The notes: generated by a model not told the origin, from the letters alone. A stretch of 64,000 nucleotides of DNA from Hygrocybe punicea (GCA_963556145.1 OY744463.1:4526001-4590000), one strand, 5' to 3'; shown: positions 22,447 through 34,685, numbered from the stretch's first letter. Program-made: numbers and translations.

Positions 22447-24634
22447 TTACGCTCTCAACCACCGTCGTCCGTCTGCGCCAAGCAGTCTAGCGAACAGCTC
22501 GTCGCGACCCCCGACCCACATGAACTTTTCTTCCTTCTCGAATTTAACTCCATTCAGGTCAGATCCAGTCCACCGCATGGATAACCCCTTGATGACGCCT
22601 ACTTTCTTTACTCCACGCAGGTCGCCCAGGGGGATGATAAATTTGGCATGCGTGGTCATGAGAGGTGTGAAGAGGAATGAAGTATTCGTCAATGTAATCA
22701 GGCCAGGTAAGGTGTTGTGTGCGGCGGGGAACGCTGAGACGAACAGGTTGACACCGATTACGGTTGGTGAGAGACATGGAACTTACTATGTGTCTCAACG
22801 AGTGCTTCCGGCTGTCCTTCGACGAGGACTGGACCGCCCGTCATCAGCCGTTTACCGTCACCCATCCATGCTTTGCCGACAGCGGCACGTTCGCCCCACC
22901 TTTTCCAATTAATCTTCCTCTGCTCCGATTCACCATGTAAGAAATCGTCTTGCTTCATGATATCAGTCCCATTGAGAGGAATTTCTGTTTGCCTGGATTT
23001 CCGGCTTTCTGCAGGTGTAACATGCATTCCGGCAGCAATGCGCCTGGAGATAAGTTCCATAGCATAGTCTGCGTCAGTGGGAACATCAAGAAGAGGAGGC
23101 GGTATCCTGACTAGATGTAAGCAAAGAAATCAATCAGAGACATGGGAGACTAACCGAGCTCTGTCATATGGTGGCAACGCTGCGAGAAGCGGTATAATAT
23201 GCCAGAAGATCAAGCCTCCAACAAAATAGCCTAGTTTTACAAGATATTGTGCTGGGATGATCAGGGTGACGAGAAGCAAAAACGTCATGACCTAAACTGT
23301 ATTCAGCCACTTGTGGTTCGAAAATAAATAAGATAACGTACCATTCCGTACTGTCGAGATGACGCGGGTCGACGCCACGCAAAAATGCTGCAACCTTTGT
23401 CAAGATAGCTGGCATGCATAAAATTCCAATCTGGACGTACTTTTTGACCCTCTCATGAAAATCAGCAACTTCGTTTACAGCACGTAAAATAGCTCTCTTG
23501 ATGTCCCTTTCCTCCTTACTCTCCTTCGTATCATCGAGGACAGTTGGATCATCACTGCCTCCCTCCTTCAGTTTCCTTTTCTCTTTCGAGGTAATCTTGG
23601 TTCTGGCTTTGTTGACCAATGCGAGCAATCGCCACATTTCTTTAATCCCAAGGACCGAAGTGGAGGATAGCCGTGCTTGAATCTCTTCCCCAAATTCGTT
23701 CGCACGCTTGATTTCCCGACGACGCTCTCGAAGTTCGGACAAAGCCGGTCGGGGAAAAAACCTGGCATGGACAAGTGCGAAGAGAATTCGGAAGAAAAGT
23801 GCTGGGAGGAGGAGATTCTGGTACCATAAGATCCAGAATAACTGGGGGTAATAAAAGTCATCAGCATCGATGACCAAACATGTTGACGGAACACTCACAG
23901 CACAGAATTTGAAGCTGCGTCTTTGATCTTGCCATGTCGCCAGTTTCGCTAGATCGAGAAAGAAACATTTGTATATCGGCTGGACAGACAGATACAATCG
24001 CTGGATGGCTACTCTAAGGCGACCAAGGGTAAACACCGGGGCTGGCATTGGCGGAGGTAGGTTCGGAATCAGATACCGCTGGATGGATAGAATCAGAATG
24101 CATTTCATTCAGACACACTTCCGTACTGACAGAGGCTATTGTTGCGCAAAGAGAATCGCAAGAGGCTGAAGGAGACGCATGATCAGACGGCACTCTGTCC
24201 GGCGGACGATTGACGGTAATCAAATTTCCTGCATCGTCTCGGCTTCTTTCTTCTTCCAACACCCATTCGTTTGGGCTCTTGATGTCAGATATATTTGTTT
24301 TCAACGTTTCCGAGATGGGAGTGGCTGGAAGTCGAATCTCTGTGACACACTTTCAAAAACGGGTCTCTGTTGAACTGTCTGAAGCTACCTAGATACCATG
24401 GTCACTCACCGCGGAGAAAAGCTTGAGAAAACGGTCGATCTCTTCATCATCATACAAGTCTTGGAGCTGCTGATCGGAAAGGTAAGCCTCGGCTTCTGGT
24501 TCTGGCACGTCTTCATCTTCTTGACTCTGCTCGGATACGAAGCCTGGCACTGGATCTTGTGCAAGGGCGTCGGTTGGACGTAGTGAGCGAGGTGGTAAAG
24601 GAGGAGGAGTCTCAGGCTCGGGTGAGGGTACCAT
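22447..24634 (-). CDS. GRAM-domain membrane protein (GRAMD4-like / DUF3292-like)
   Basis: Exon 1 starts at ATG 24634 with a Pro/Glu-rich disordered segment ending EEIDRFLKLFSA. Following exons encode a conserved region (LGRLRVAIQRLYLSVQPIY), two or more hydrophobic segments (LFWILWYQNLLLPALFFRILFAL; later VMTFLLLVTLIIPAQYLV and LGYFVGGLIFWHIIPLLAAL), a charged helical stretch (EMWRLLALVNKARTKITSKE), and a C-terminal GRAM-like domain (NTSFLFTPLMTTHAKFIIPL, GVIKGLSMRWTG, KFMWVGGRDELFARLLG). This order resembles GRAMD4 and fungal DUF3292 proteins, thought to sit in intracellular membranes and bind lipid. The exact role is unknown. Splice borders are approximate. Confidence 0.7.
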
Positions 24635-24781
24635 GAGTGGAAGGTGACAACAAGTCGAACATATATAATGCCGGTATCAAGTGAATATTTTGAAGTACAT
24701 GCTGAGACAGGCTAGACGGTCTTATTACAGACACGGCGACTGCGGTGAGCACAGCGCTAGAAAAGTTGAACACGTGACTTG

Positions 24782-24787
24782 ACGCGT
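24782..24787. promoter_or_regulatory. MCB box (ACGCGT) upstream of INCENP
   Basis: The motif lies 60 bp upstream of the INCENP ATG in the 212-bp divergent promoter shared with the GRAM-domain gene. A CACGTGAC E-box-like motif lies close by at 24772-24779. Confidence 0.4.
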
Positions 24788-24846
24788 CTGGGTTCGAGTT
24801 TTCAGCGCTGCCTCCTCATCGTCCGTCACAGCGACAACCACCCAAC

Positions 24847-27800
24847 ATGGCCCACCCAGGCTTTCTAGAATGGGCAACATCTATTCGTTTTACAATGGCC
24901 AATGATCCTGGTCGTCAGATATTCCAAGACCAGATTCAGATGCATGGGTTCCTCTTCCTCGAAGACTACCTGGGCGGTATTCTCGCCGGTCCCAAGCAAG
25001 AGTATGTAAACCCTTTATTACCTCCAATCCCAGTCATTTAACATCGTTTTAGTCCAATTATTGAACTTGTCAAGACCCCCGGTCGCAAGAAGGCCGGAAA
25101 GAATAACATTGACTTGTCCGTCATCGCGGAGGGAGATGAGTCTGCTGAGTGCAGTCGCATGTCCCTTGGTAAGACTACAACCGTACCTCAATTCTCAACA
25201 AAACGCCCTGGAAATCTTACGGCGCCCCTGCCCGAGATACCTCCCTGGAAGCCACCCATCATACGTTCAAACGAGGCTGTGACAGCTCCTCTTCCTGAAC
25301 TCACCCCTGCGTTTCCAGCTAACTCCTCCCCGCGACCAACAATTATGGTTCCTCTCCGTGATCCACCACCATCCTCTCCCAAGGGCCTCACACGCAAAAC
25401 CAGTACTTCCCTCTTTCCCATTCTCCCTGCACCACTGCCTCTCCGTAAGAGTATACGTGTAATGAGGGAACCGTCTACTGGTATGGCAATAAATACAACG
25501 GGGCATGCAACTCCTGGGGCTGCAGTTGGAGGAAAACGTTCGTCGTGGTTAATCAAGGCGAGAGAAGCGAAGGCAATGGAGGACACAGGCAAGACGGTGG
25601 CCCTTGGGGCTGGGTTGGGTGGTACATTAGGTGCTGTCACTGGCACGACGGTGGTTGCAGCGGTATCGACGTTGAAACGAAAGAGTGGGGACATGCTTGG
25701 CACAAATTCTGGGGAATATGAGGAGAGGCAACACAAGACAGCAAAATTACTTGACGGCGACGTAGCTCCAACCAAGGGAAAGGAAAAGGAGCATGGTGAT
25801 GTAATCCGTATTGGCTCTCAGCATCAACATTCCCCCCAGTTTTCTGCCCCTACTCCGCCTCAGCCACCACACCAGAATCCCCGACCAGTGGAAGAGCTGT
25901 TGCCTGCACACGAGGAGCAAGAAGGGATATTGGATCGGTTAAAGAAGACCGTAGAAGGGCTTGGAGCGCGACTTGGTAGAAGTATGGGTAAGTCTATTGG
26001 AGGTGTTACAGCTGCGTCATTGCTTGCCGAGGCTCGAGCTGCCGCTGAAGCGAGAGTCGTAGAAAGGGAGATGGCGGCTGTTTCGGTCGAACCAATGACA
26101 CATACACCTCCTGTTGAACACGAAGAGAAGTTTGCGAGGCCTTCATCACGTTCTTCTGGCCATTCCAGGTTGAGCATTTCAGATCTGAATGAGCAGAAGA
26201 AGGTTAACAGCAGGGAACTCCCAAAACTTTTCCTCGCTCCTGCCCCCTCCCGCGCTCAAACTTCTGCTACAAAGATTGCCCAAACTGACAACAAGGGTAC
26301 ATCTTCGACTCCGCCCAATTCGCCTCCCCAATCTCGTCCAGCAGAAGTTACTGTTCCACCTCTTCCGGTGTTCAACAAACCACCTCCCGTATTCGTGCCT
26401 CCTTCACCACATTCTCGCGCCAAAGACTTCCTATTCAAATTGCCACCCAACACTGTCTCGTTGCCTGCACCTGTGTCTTTGGGCCGTGTCGCTCGCAGGG
26501 ATTCTCCCTCGCCGTATCCACCGTTGCGACAGCCTGTTGCCCTGTCAGCCCAGTCGACCATCGAAAGCATCGCGTCGGATGGACTATTCGATACGCGTGA
26601 GGATGTACCTGCTTGGATGCCTACGACGCAGGACACAGAGTATTCCTCCATGCTGGAGTCACAACCCACAGCTCTGGGTAACCAGTATCACTACGTGGAT
26701 GACTTGGATGACAACGACAGTTGGCCGTTGGATGAGAAGCTCCCGGAAGGGACCCTCTGGGCTTTTGGTACGGCAGCGGACGATAGCTGTGCGTGGAGCT
26801 CTGCAGCAAGTCAGGCCGAAACGAGACCTTTGGAGCCGATGCGGAGCCCGGAGGCCGAGGCACATATGCAACCATCAAGCAGTGTAGTTCCTAGAGCGTC
26901 GGGCACCCATGTTGACCAAAGTTACGAGGACGAGTACCTTGGGCTAGATGAGAGCGAAGTTGAAGATATGGCAGTTGAAGGAATATCAACGGTTAATCTT
27001 GTTGAGGTTAGTCTGGCGAATATTTCACTGCGTTGTGTGAGCATTAAGCTTTGTGTTCTTTAGTCCAAGACTTCGTCACGGAGCGAGAGTCAGCTATCAA
27101 TGGCCTCATCATCTTCGTCGAATGCTGGGTTCCTTGGTCAGGCGGGAAAGCTAGTTAGCAGCGTTTTGGGTACGGCAAAGAAGGCAAAGACTGAAGTGAA
27201 AAGCCTTCAACTAGCTGCTGTTGCCGCTAAAAAGGTTTGTGTTTGTTACTCAACCCTTCTCGCGTATTTATCGACCTCGCCTTTTCGCTACAGCAACAAG
27301 AGGAGATGGATAAGAAAGCTGCCCGTCTGAAGGAGATGGAGAACAGGCGTCAGCTGGCGATGCAGAGGAAAGCAGACGAAGAGAAGGCGAGAACTCTGGA
27401 GCAGGACAGGAAGTTGAAGGAGGAGGGAGAGCGACGCAAGAGAGAACGGGAGGAGAACACTGACAAGAGGCCGCTCAAGACGGCAGTCCAAAAGGTAGGC
27501 GAGATTGTTGAAAGTTAATTCGTTGCATCTAATCTATTATAGGAGGAGGCCACCAAGAAACGCAAGTTTGTGGTTGAGATTGAGAAAAAGCCAGCCAAGA
27601 ATGCCTCCAAAGTCGCCAAGACCGGCAATCTAATGAAGCATCCTGGTGCACTGAAACAGCCTGCCGTGCACAATACTTCTCAAGCAACTGACACGAAAGC
27701 GAACAGGACGCCTGCTGCTTCGGGATCCTCGACGACGAAGACAACAGCTAAAGGGAAGGCGAAAGCTATATCAGTTATTCCAGACGACGAAACTATCGCT

Positions 27801-28193
27801 CCTTCGCATGTCATTCACACCCAAATGGCAGCTCGTGTCAAGGCTCAGATGCAAGCTGCTAAACAGGCAGCCGGCCAGCTCGAAGTTCGGAGTGAAAGCA
27901 TCGAGCTGCCCGATATCAATAGCGAGTACTCGGACTCTGACGAGGATCAGCCGCGGACATTTGACCCTCCGGGGTGGGCGCAGTCCCCGGAGCTGAGGCA
28001 GGCGCTGCAAATGCAAAGCACCGTGAACCCTGATGAAATATTCGGGGCGATTAGGCCATTGAAGATGGAGGAGATATTTAGGGCCAGGACTAGTCGATTC
28101 AGGGCCAGGACGAGTTCCGCGAATTGGGCTGGGGCCGATCGGTTGACGATTGAGGAGGAGAGGGAATATGTGAGGAGGATGGGGTACAGGTAG
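24847..28193 (+). CDS. SLI15: Inner centromere protein INCENP/Sli15, chromosomal passenger complex scaffold
   Basis: The scaffold that activates Aurora B kinase and targets it to centromeres and the spindle midzone. The N-terminus (MAHPGFLEWATSIRFTMAND) is short and helical, fitting the Survivin/Borealin-binding CEN box. A long Pro/Ser-rich disordered middle follows (25114-27000). Around 27300-27480 there is a highly charged single-helix stretch (EEMDKKAARLKEMENRRQLA...). The C-terminal IN-box is unmistakable: LPDINSEYSDSDED, FDPPGWAQSPELRQALQMQ, NPDEIFG, LKMEEIFRARTSRFRARTSSANW. Its RTSS serines are the conserved sites phosphorylated by Aurora B. Introns are inferred after GGILAGPKQ(D), at about 27007-27063, 27235-27292 and 27496-27542; all phases agree. 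The stop is at 28191. Confidence 0.9.
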
Positions 28194-28591
28194 CCGCTCT
28201 GAATATTATTTATGTTGCTTTGGCAAATTGGAGTGAAACATTTATCATGTAGATATATATCTACATGGGGAGCCTGCCGTTTCGCATTTCCTGCTCCACG
28301 TCATGCGGATTTTGCATCCTAAAGGTAGAAAGCGTTGTGCACAAAGGCACCGCGCTACTGAGAACAGTGGAAGCAGTTGGAAGCGGATGCAGGCAAGCAA
28401 AGGTGGCAAGCAAAGGTGGCAAGGCAGTCGATTTTGCATTAACGGTGGAAGGCATTCGGCAGCGATTGGGGAAGAACACGGCAGGGATTTCCTGCCGTGT
28501 CGCGACTCGCGAGTCAAACATGGCTGCAAATCCCATCTAGCTGCCACTAGCCTCTGTGGCGGGAGCCAGTGGTACCCCTTCCCCTAAACCC
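28194..28591. other. Intergenic region downstream of INCENP
   Basis: No gene supported. A perfect 22-bp palindrome (28246-28267, CATGTAGATAT followed by ATATCTACATG) lies 53 bp after the INCENP stop and could form a hairpin in the 3' UTR. At 28390-28420 the phrase GCAAGCAAAGGTG is repeated in tandem. Confidence 0.45.
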
Positions 28592-29202
28592 TCAAAACCC
28601 TCCAAACGACGATGACTTTATGCGGCTTTTCAGTATCAAGGGAAGGTCGGAACCTCCATAGATAGCATTCCCTCCGTCAGGTTGATTCCGATGTGCTTTC
28701 AGGTCAGGGGCTAGTGAACTCAACCGTCCTGCGTGAAGCGCACATACACAGACAAAATTCATACGCATATTACCCAAGGACATGGTTACACTGCAAACAA
28801 GCAGGCATTTGTAATTTTGACCCAGTTGTAATGAGTTTTCCATGATATGGGCACACATCCTGAACAACCAATTTCCCGTGAAATATAAGCTGCAGCGCTA
28901 GATTCCTTCCCAGGGACATGATGTGCCTCCGATAACGATCCATGAATTTGACGACAACACTTTTCGGAGGATCCATAAGAATGGCCAAGGGACTCCGAAA
29001 AGGTTAATGGAAAACTTACATGCACCCTTCGAAAAGATTCTCCGCGGGTTCGTCACCCATTGGGGCTGGTCTAGAAACGCCGTTTGCTGTAGTTGGCCGT
29101 AAAAAGCGCACTGCAGAAGTGTTTGAAATGCTCGAGACAGATCGCCGAGAGGTCCAATCTTGCGTCGAGATAACCAGTCGGCAATCTGCAGGAGGGATTT
29201 AA
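28592..29202 (-). CDS. Doubtful minus-strand gene or remnant
   Basis: Read on the minus strand, one frame near 29030-29170 gives DWLSRRKIGPLGDLSRAFQT and YGQLQQTAFLDQPQWVTNPR, followed by a possible GTAAGT donor near 29020. Further down, MDRYRRHIMSLGRNLALQLI then FHGKLVVQDVCPYHGKLI with a CPxxxxxxxxxxxxxxxxACLQC cysteine pattern is open at 28770-28988. The two parts are in different frames and no start codon is clear. It may be the 3' part of the TPR-MYND remnant next door, a separate small gene, or chance. I cannot assign a function. Confidence 0.25.
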
Positions 29203-29870
29203 ATCAATATTGAGAATGGGTGTATGAGACTTCTTACTCTAACGCCGTGAGCGTGTCGACCGAGATATGGAGACGAAGGAATCTCACATGGCACCGACTA
29301 CAGTGTGACAGCGGGTCAACTGAGCATAATTGCCCTGGACACTGTTGAATGGACAGTCAGGTTCGAGGGGAAGCCAGAACTAGTGACAAACCAGTGGACG
29401 AACGTCAAAGTTACCACAGGATATTTTATCCGGAGACCCAGAGAGCCTGAGGTCGGATGCCTCCTTGAATTTTCACGTCATTCCCAAAACTTGAGCAAGG
29501 TTGTCACGCGACACGGTGGCATCAAAAGCATTCCCATCTGAATTGCGGATTTCGACAGGCCTCTTGAGATTATTCTCGGCGTCGTCAAGCCTTCCCATTG
29601 TGATATAAAGCTCCCCAAGGGCATTCCGTGAGAGCGCAGCGGATATAGAATTAGCACCAAACTACGGGCCCTAAGGTGCAGAGCTTCTGCACCCTGAGGG
29701 TCGCCTTGACGCTCAAGCTCGAGAGCCTGGTTGTTGAGCAGAGTGCCTTCTGTCACGGCACTAACAGCGTTGAAGTGGACATTCGTGTGCATCAAGATGA
29801 TGACGGCGTCGAATACAAAGCAATTATTGTATTTGTCCGTGTTTGGTGTGACTGTGACCGGATGAGCCAC
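29203..29870 (-). pseudogene. TPR repeat / MYND-finger-like gene remnant
   Basis: The minus-strand frame at 29478-29870 resembles a family of agaric TPR-MYND proteins: VTVTPNTDKYNNCFVFDAV, EGTLLNNQALELERQGDPQG and AEALHLRA (a tetratricopeptide unit), then in shifted frames ALSRNALGELYITMGRLDDA and FKEASDLRLSGSPDKISCGNF. After this a HCSRC-like piece may be the remains of the MYND zinc finger. The expected ATG is GTG (29868-29870), frames change at about 29680 and 29490, and a stop follows the SCGNF segment, so I call it a decayed gene. It is divergent from DCP2, with only 67 bp between the starts. Confidence 0.5.
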
Positions 29871-29937
29871 TTCCCAGATTGTTGTTTATACAACTCAAAC
29901 TTGAAACCAGCGCGCCTATTTCGTTCTCTTCTTCACT

Positions 29938-32419
29938 ATGGCCTCCTCTTCATCCTCTTCCCCAGAAATATCATCTGCAAATCCTCCAGACCCCCAGGAA
30001 CGCTTCTCTTACAAGCATGCAACCCATGACGAGGTCATGGAGGACCTTTCAAGGTATGTGTCTCCTGTATAGTCGACCCGCAGCTAACACGCCGCCAGTC
30101 GCTTCATCCTCAATCTCCCTGATGAAGAACTGGCCTCCCTCGAACGAATATGCTTCCAGGTGGAGCAGGCGTGAGCATCCTCCAGGTCTAAAATAAATTA
30201 GTCACTAAACCAACATGCTGCCACCAGACATTGGTTTTACGAAGACTTCATTCGTGAAGAGAACCCCAAGTTTCCGTCACTGCCACTGAAGAAATTCTCC
30301 GCAATGTTGTTCCACGCCTGTCCACTGCTACACCAATGGAGTCATGACCACGAACAAGCTTTCAACAATTTTATGCAATACAAAACCAGAGTTCCTGTTT
30401 GTGGTGCAATCATGCTCAATGACACTTGGGAAAAGGTTTTTTCAATCCTTTCTTTGGCCGGCAGTGTATTAAATTTCTGTCAATTTCAGTGCCTCCTAGT
30501 CAAGGGTTGGAAAGCATCCTCTGGCTGGGGTTTTCCGAAAGGGAAAATCAATGAAAGCGAGCCAGAACCAAGCTGTGCTGTACGAGAGGTGACTGCTGGT
30601 TGTTCGCCACTCTGTTATCTTGCCCACTCTTTTATGCAGGTCCTAGAAGAGACTGGATACGATTTGGCTGGTCAGATCAATCCTGACAACGTTATTGAGA
30701 TGTCCATCAAAGAACAGAAAATCTGCCTGTACATCGTTCCTGGAGTTCCGGAAGATTATTCCTTCAAGACCAGAACGAGGAAGGAAATCAGTGTGCGCAC
30801 CTTGATAGGAGTTGTTGGCGCAAGCATTAATTTACTCTATTCAGAAAATCGAATGGTTCAAACTAACAGACCTGCCAACGTGGAAGCGGAGTAAAGCGTC
30901 TTGCGGGAAATTCTACTTGATTTCACCATTCATTGGGTTAGATTTTTGTCCCGCCGTTGTGTTTCACCCAATTCACCGCTTTCCCAGGGCATTGAAAGCT
31001 TTCATAAACGAGCGGAAACCACGAGGGTCCATGCGTAAAACACCCAAGGTCCAGAATAGCCAACCTGCCGGGAGTCCATATATGCGAACAGAGAATGCCA
31101 ACATATCTCTGACTCCACAGTCTGATGCTACATATCACGACCACACACAAGAGTCGAGCTCACAGTCCTCTTCGGCCGACAACGGGGATCCACAAACCCC
31201 ATCCCCCCTGTACTCGGAGCCGATCGCAAATTATGCGCTGAATGGCCCGAATATCGTGGAAGACGACGTCTCCAGGGCAATAGCGACGCAAACTCTGGAT
31301 CCCCAACTAGAACGCCTCCTTACCTCGCTTTCTCTATCTGCATCTGCTGTGAATAAAGTGGATAAAGTTTCTGCTCTGTCGATCAAGACAAACGAACCTA
31401 CCTCCTCCGAGCCCACGACACCTATTCCTGTTAGCGCAATCACGGCATCATCCACCAATTCGCAGGTACTTTCAGACACGGTGAATGGAATTGATTGGTC
31501 GTCATCTGCGCCCAAGCGATTTGGGGCACCATTCAGTCATGCATCGGCACCATCCCGACGGTCCTCGATTGAGATCAGTCCTTTCTCCTTGCGTCTTCAG
31601 CAGACTTCACCACGTTCGTTTCCCCATCCTCCTACCGCTACTACCCTCGTTTCCCAGGTAGCGCTTCCCAATGGCACCCAAACACTGGAATTGACGCACG
31701 TCGAGTCGCCCTCTGTGCACTCAACAGCCTCGCCGAATTCACCCCCACCTGGCGTCTCGTCTCGCCGTAGCTCCAGCACAGCCGACATCTCACCGTACCT
31801 TTTGCGCGCCGTGGAGATACCAACGTCTGGGAAGCGATTGAAGCAGCTAGCCTTGTTGGAGAGCGTGGCTGATGAGTCCGCCAGGATGACGCCAATGTTG
31901 AACAAACGAGAGGCAACTTATCTCGGATATTCGAACATGAATCCTCCTCCATTCGGGCCTCATTTCGTAGCCGAGCCTGCCTCGTCTGGACCACAATCCT
32001 CTTTTCAGCCAAGCTACCCAAATGACTTGCGTATGACCCAAACATCCGGCGCGGGTAAACATTGGTTGGCACCGCCGTCTGACTCAATGGTACGCGCTAC
32101 CCTGGTCCACGATCAAGTGTACGGTGTACCACAAACGAGCAATGCGATGCAGCGGGGCGCCGTGTATGCTGTGTCACCGGGCACTCGCGCCTCGGATCCA
32201 CGACTTGCATCGCATCCCGCGTTCTACGGGCCTGTTCCTGGTGCCGGAAACTTTTCGCATTCATCGAGCAACAACCCGCTACACTTTACTGGTTTTGATT
32301 CGGCGCCTCCTCATCTCGCACGTGGGAATCACAATGCACAGTTGTTGTCAATACTGAACGGCAATCCGAGCGCAGTTGCGCCAAGCATTGTACTATTTCC
32401 GAATGGCGTGGGACATTGA
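29938..32419 (+). CDS. DCP2: mRNA decapping enzyme subunit 2 (Nudix hydrolase)
   Basis: Removes the m7G cap from mRNA in cytoplasmic P-bodies, with DCP1 as partner. The N-terminal regulatory helical domain is present (SRFILNLPDEELASLERICF, QAHWFYEDFIREENPKFPSL, HACPLLHQW). The catalytic Nudix box reads GWGFPKGKINESEPEPSCAV then REVLEETGYD (30530-30665, joined across an intron), followed by Box B (EISKIEWFKLTDLPTW). The C-terminal 450 residues are Ser/Pro-rich and disordered, as in fungal DCP2 where short motifs recruit Edc3, Pat1 and Upf1. Introns are inferred near 30055-30098, 30170-30228, 30437-30489, 30590-30640, 30792-30841 and about 30905-30985. The start ATG 29938 precedes a Ser-rich leader. 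Confidence 0.92.
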
Positions 32420-32993
32420 TCTTTATCATGGACCATTTCTTCTCACATCTGTTCACTTACGACATACCTTATCCTCGCATCTCGTCCCTATACTCGGTTT
32501 GCTCTAACTAACTTCTTGTTTGACCAATAGCTAGTTCTTTATTCCCACACTAGTTCGGGCATGTCTCCACCATAGTTTTGTAGCTTTCACGTTGCCAATA
32601 TTAATGTATGTGCATTTATTTGCATAATATCGCGCACGACATCGGCATAGCACGCCGGCGTGACATCAACGCCACTAAAAAATGGTCTCGAACCAAGCCA
32701 GATTAATTCACGTTGTGTTGAAAGTCGATCGATGTGAATCTGATCTTCAGACTGGTGGAGCATTCGGAGACAGATTGGGTTACCGCAGGACCCTGCAAAA
32801 GACCATGCGCTCGCCGAAAAAATTGGTGATCACATTGAATAGACTTTCTCACCCGTCTAAAACCGACCCGGGAGGACACGGAGGGTGAAGCTGTGTATTA
32901 CGGTGACAGATTGTTGTTCGGGGCTGCTGTATATATCCCTCCGATTGTGCCGTGTAGACTCGGAAGTGTGTATCAGTATCAGAAAACGGTGAG
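32420..32993. other. Intergenic region downstream of DCP2
   Basis: DCP2 3' UTR and about 400 bp of sequence without a supportable gene. A 68-codon open frame at 32682-32888 shows no domain or splice context. Confidence 0.4.
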
Positions 32994-33001
32994 GTTATAC
33001 G
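32994..33001. repeat. 8-bp target-site duplication, left (TIR transposon)
   Basis: GTTATACG at the left edge is repeated at 34927-34934 immediately after the right inverted repeat. Confidence 0.88.
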
Positions 33002-33598
33002 AGGACCCCCGACAATCCCGCTAAATGTTAGATTTTTATCCGGACAAGAAAAGGGGCAAAACGGCCGGAAGGCCACCGGCGGATCCGGACATGAAGTGCC
33101 AGAAAGGGCATTTAGGCCTGCGTATTATCCGGACATGAATGGGCATGATGTTGGGAGGCTAACGCCTCATCCGGACATGATCCAGGCAGCTGCAGAGGCT
33201 ACATAGCTACACTAAAATTTCGAAGTAGAATGCTTGTCTAAGTCTTGCAAAATTTACAAAATTTCCCACCTACACCATGGCTCCTAACTCCACTGTGCTA
33301 GACCTTGACAGTGGCGATGCTCCCCAATTCAACCGTCAACAGTGGACTCTCCCACATTGGGCTGCAACAGTTCGAATATCTCGTCAACAACTACTTTCAA
33401 CCTATACCAGAGCTGACAGCCCCCTTTCAAACACGGCAATATGGTTTATTAGCCCCAAACTCCATTCTATGTACTCTCGCTCACATGCCAACTATCTCAA
33501 ACAATCATCTTGAGGTGTCAGTTGATGACAGTCAGCTGTTCCAAGGTCTTCGTGCAGGCAAAGTTCGTATATTCGAGGCATCAAGCAGCTTCGAAAAC

Positions 33599-33606
33599 GC
33601 AGGAAA
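33599..33606. repeat. 8-bp target-site duplication, left (hAT-like element)
   Basis: GCAGGAAA flanks the hAT-like element and is repeated at 34686-34693. Confidence 0.9.
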
Positions 33607-34685
33607 TAGTGTTGCCGTAGTTCGGTTCCGAACCTAGCCGAACCCGGTTCAAACCCCAAACCGAACCCGGGGTTCAGTCTAAGTTCAGCCAAATGCTGAA
33701 CCGGACCGTGGGTTCGGTTCAGGGTTTCGAGGCTGGCCGGATTTCCTGAACGGCTCCAAACCGTGTCCAAACCGCGAACGCGGATATTTTTAAGGAATTT
33801 ATTTCATTTGTTTTTCATATTTCTTTACTTACCATTTCGTGTTAAACGGTATCATGTGACCGGCCGTAGTAGCTTTCACGCGACACAGCAACATCAACGC
33901 GGATTGAACACAACACAATTTGTGTTGTGTTCCTCAAGGTAAGTTTCCTTTGTTTCTTAACTTTACTAATGTTATTTGCGACAGGCAAATCGACAACCAC
34001 GGCAACGACAACCACGACGCCCAGCAGCAGCAGCAGCAATGTCGGCAGCAGCAGCAACAGCGGCAGCGGCAACGGCAACAGCAGCAATGGCGACAGCAGC
34101 AACGGCGGCAACAGCAGCAGCAGCAGCAGCAACGCCGGCAGCAGCAGCAGCAGCAACACCGGCAGCAGCAGCAGCTGCTGCTGGTGCATCAAGCCCCAAC
34201 CTCACCATCAGCGGCGGCAACAACAACGGCAACCACCACCACGACGGCCAGCAGCAGCAGCAGCAGCAGCAATGCCGGCAGCAGCAGCAACAGCGGCAGC
34301 GGCAACGGCAACAGCAGCAGCAGCAGCAGCAATGCCGGCAGCAGCAGCAACAGCGGCAGCGGCAACGGCAACAGCAGCAGCAGGAGCGCAGCAGCGACGG
34401 CGACGGCAGCAGCACCAGCAGCACCAGCAGTGGCAGCGGCAGCAGCAGCAGCAACAGCACCAGACGGCTCCCCCGTAGCCCAACTTCCTCGCGAAGCGTA
34501 GCGCCGTATCAATTGATACGTGCCTGCCATTCGCGAGGAGAACGGAGCTCAGGGGTGAGCCAACCTCGGTCTGGGGTTCAGACCGCGTCTGAACCCCAGA
34601 CCGAACGCGAAGAGACGGTTCAAAGCCGTTCGCGGTTCCGCCAAAAAGGCTCGGAACCGGACCGAACTGAACTTCGGCAACACTA
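33607..34685. mobile_element. Non-autonomous hAT-like element nested in the TIR transposon
   Basis: The left end reads TAGTGTTGCCGTAGTTCGGT; the right end, read inverted, is TAGTGTTGCCGAAGTTCAGT. The GCAGGAAA duplication on both sides is 8 bp, as for hAT elements. The sub-terminal sequence is made of many short GGTTCGG/CCGAACC motifs in both orientations (33620-33790 and 34555-34680). The middle is a CAG/GGC-rich low-complexity tract. No transposase is visible, so it would move with an enzyme supplied elsewhere. Confidence 0.88.
34017..34470. repeat. CAG/GGC-rich low-complexity tract with a perfect 60-bp tandem unit
   Basis: Imperfect CAG, CAA and GGC triplets fill about 450 bp, so all six frames stay open and give poly-Gln, poly-Ala, poly-Ser, poly-Leu and poly-Cys readings; these are not genes. 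Positions 34261-34320 and 34321-34380 are identical, a 60-bp direct duplication. Confidence 0.9.

Noticed and set aside
28261..28587. Overlapping open frames on both strands downstream of INCENP
   Set aside because: No domain, no splice context, and repeats within; treated as intergenic.
34261..34380. Possible CRISPR-like direct repeats
   Set aside because: A tandem duplication without spacers in a eukaryotic microsatellite.
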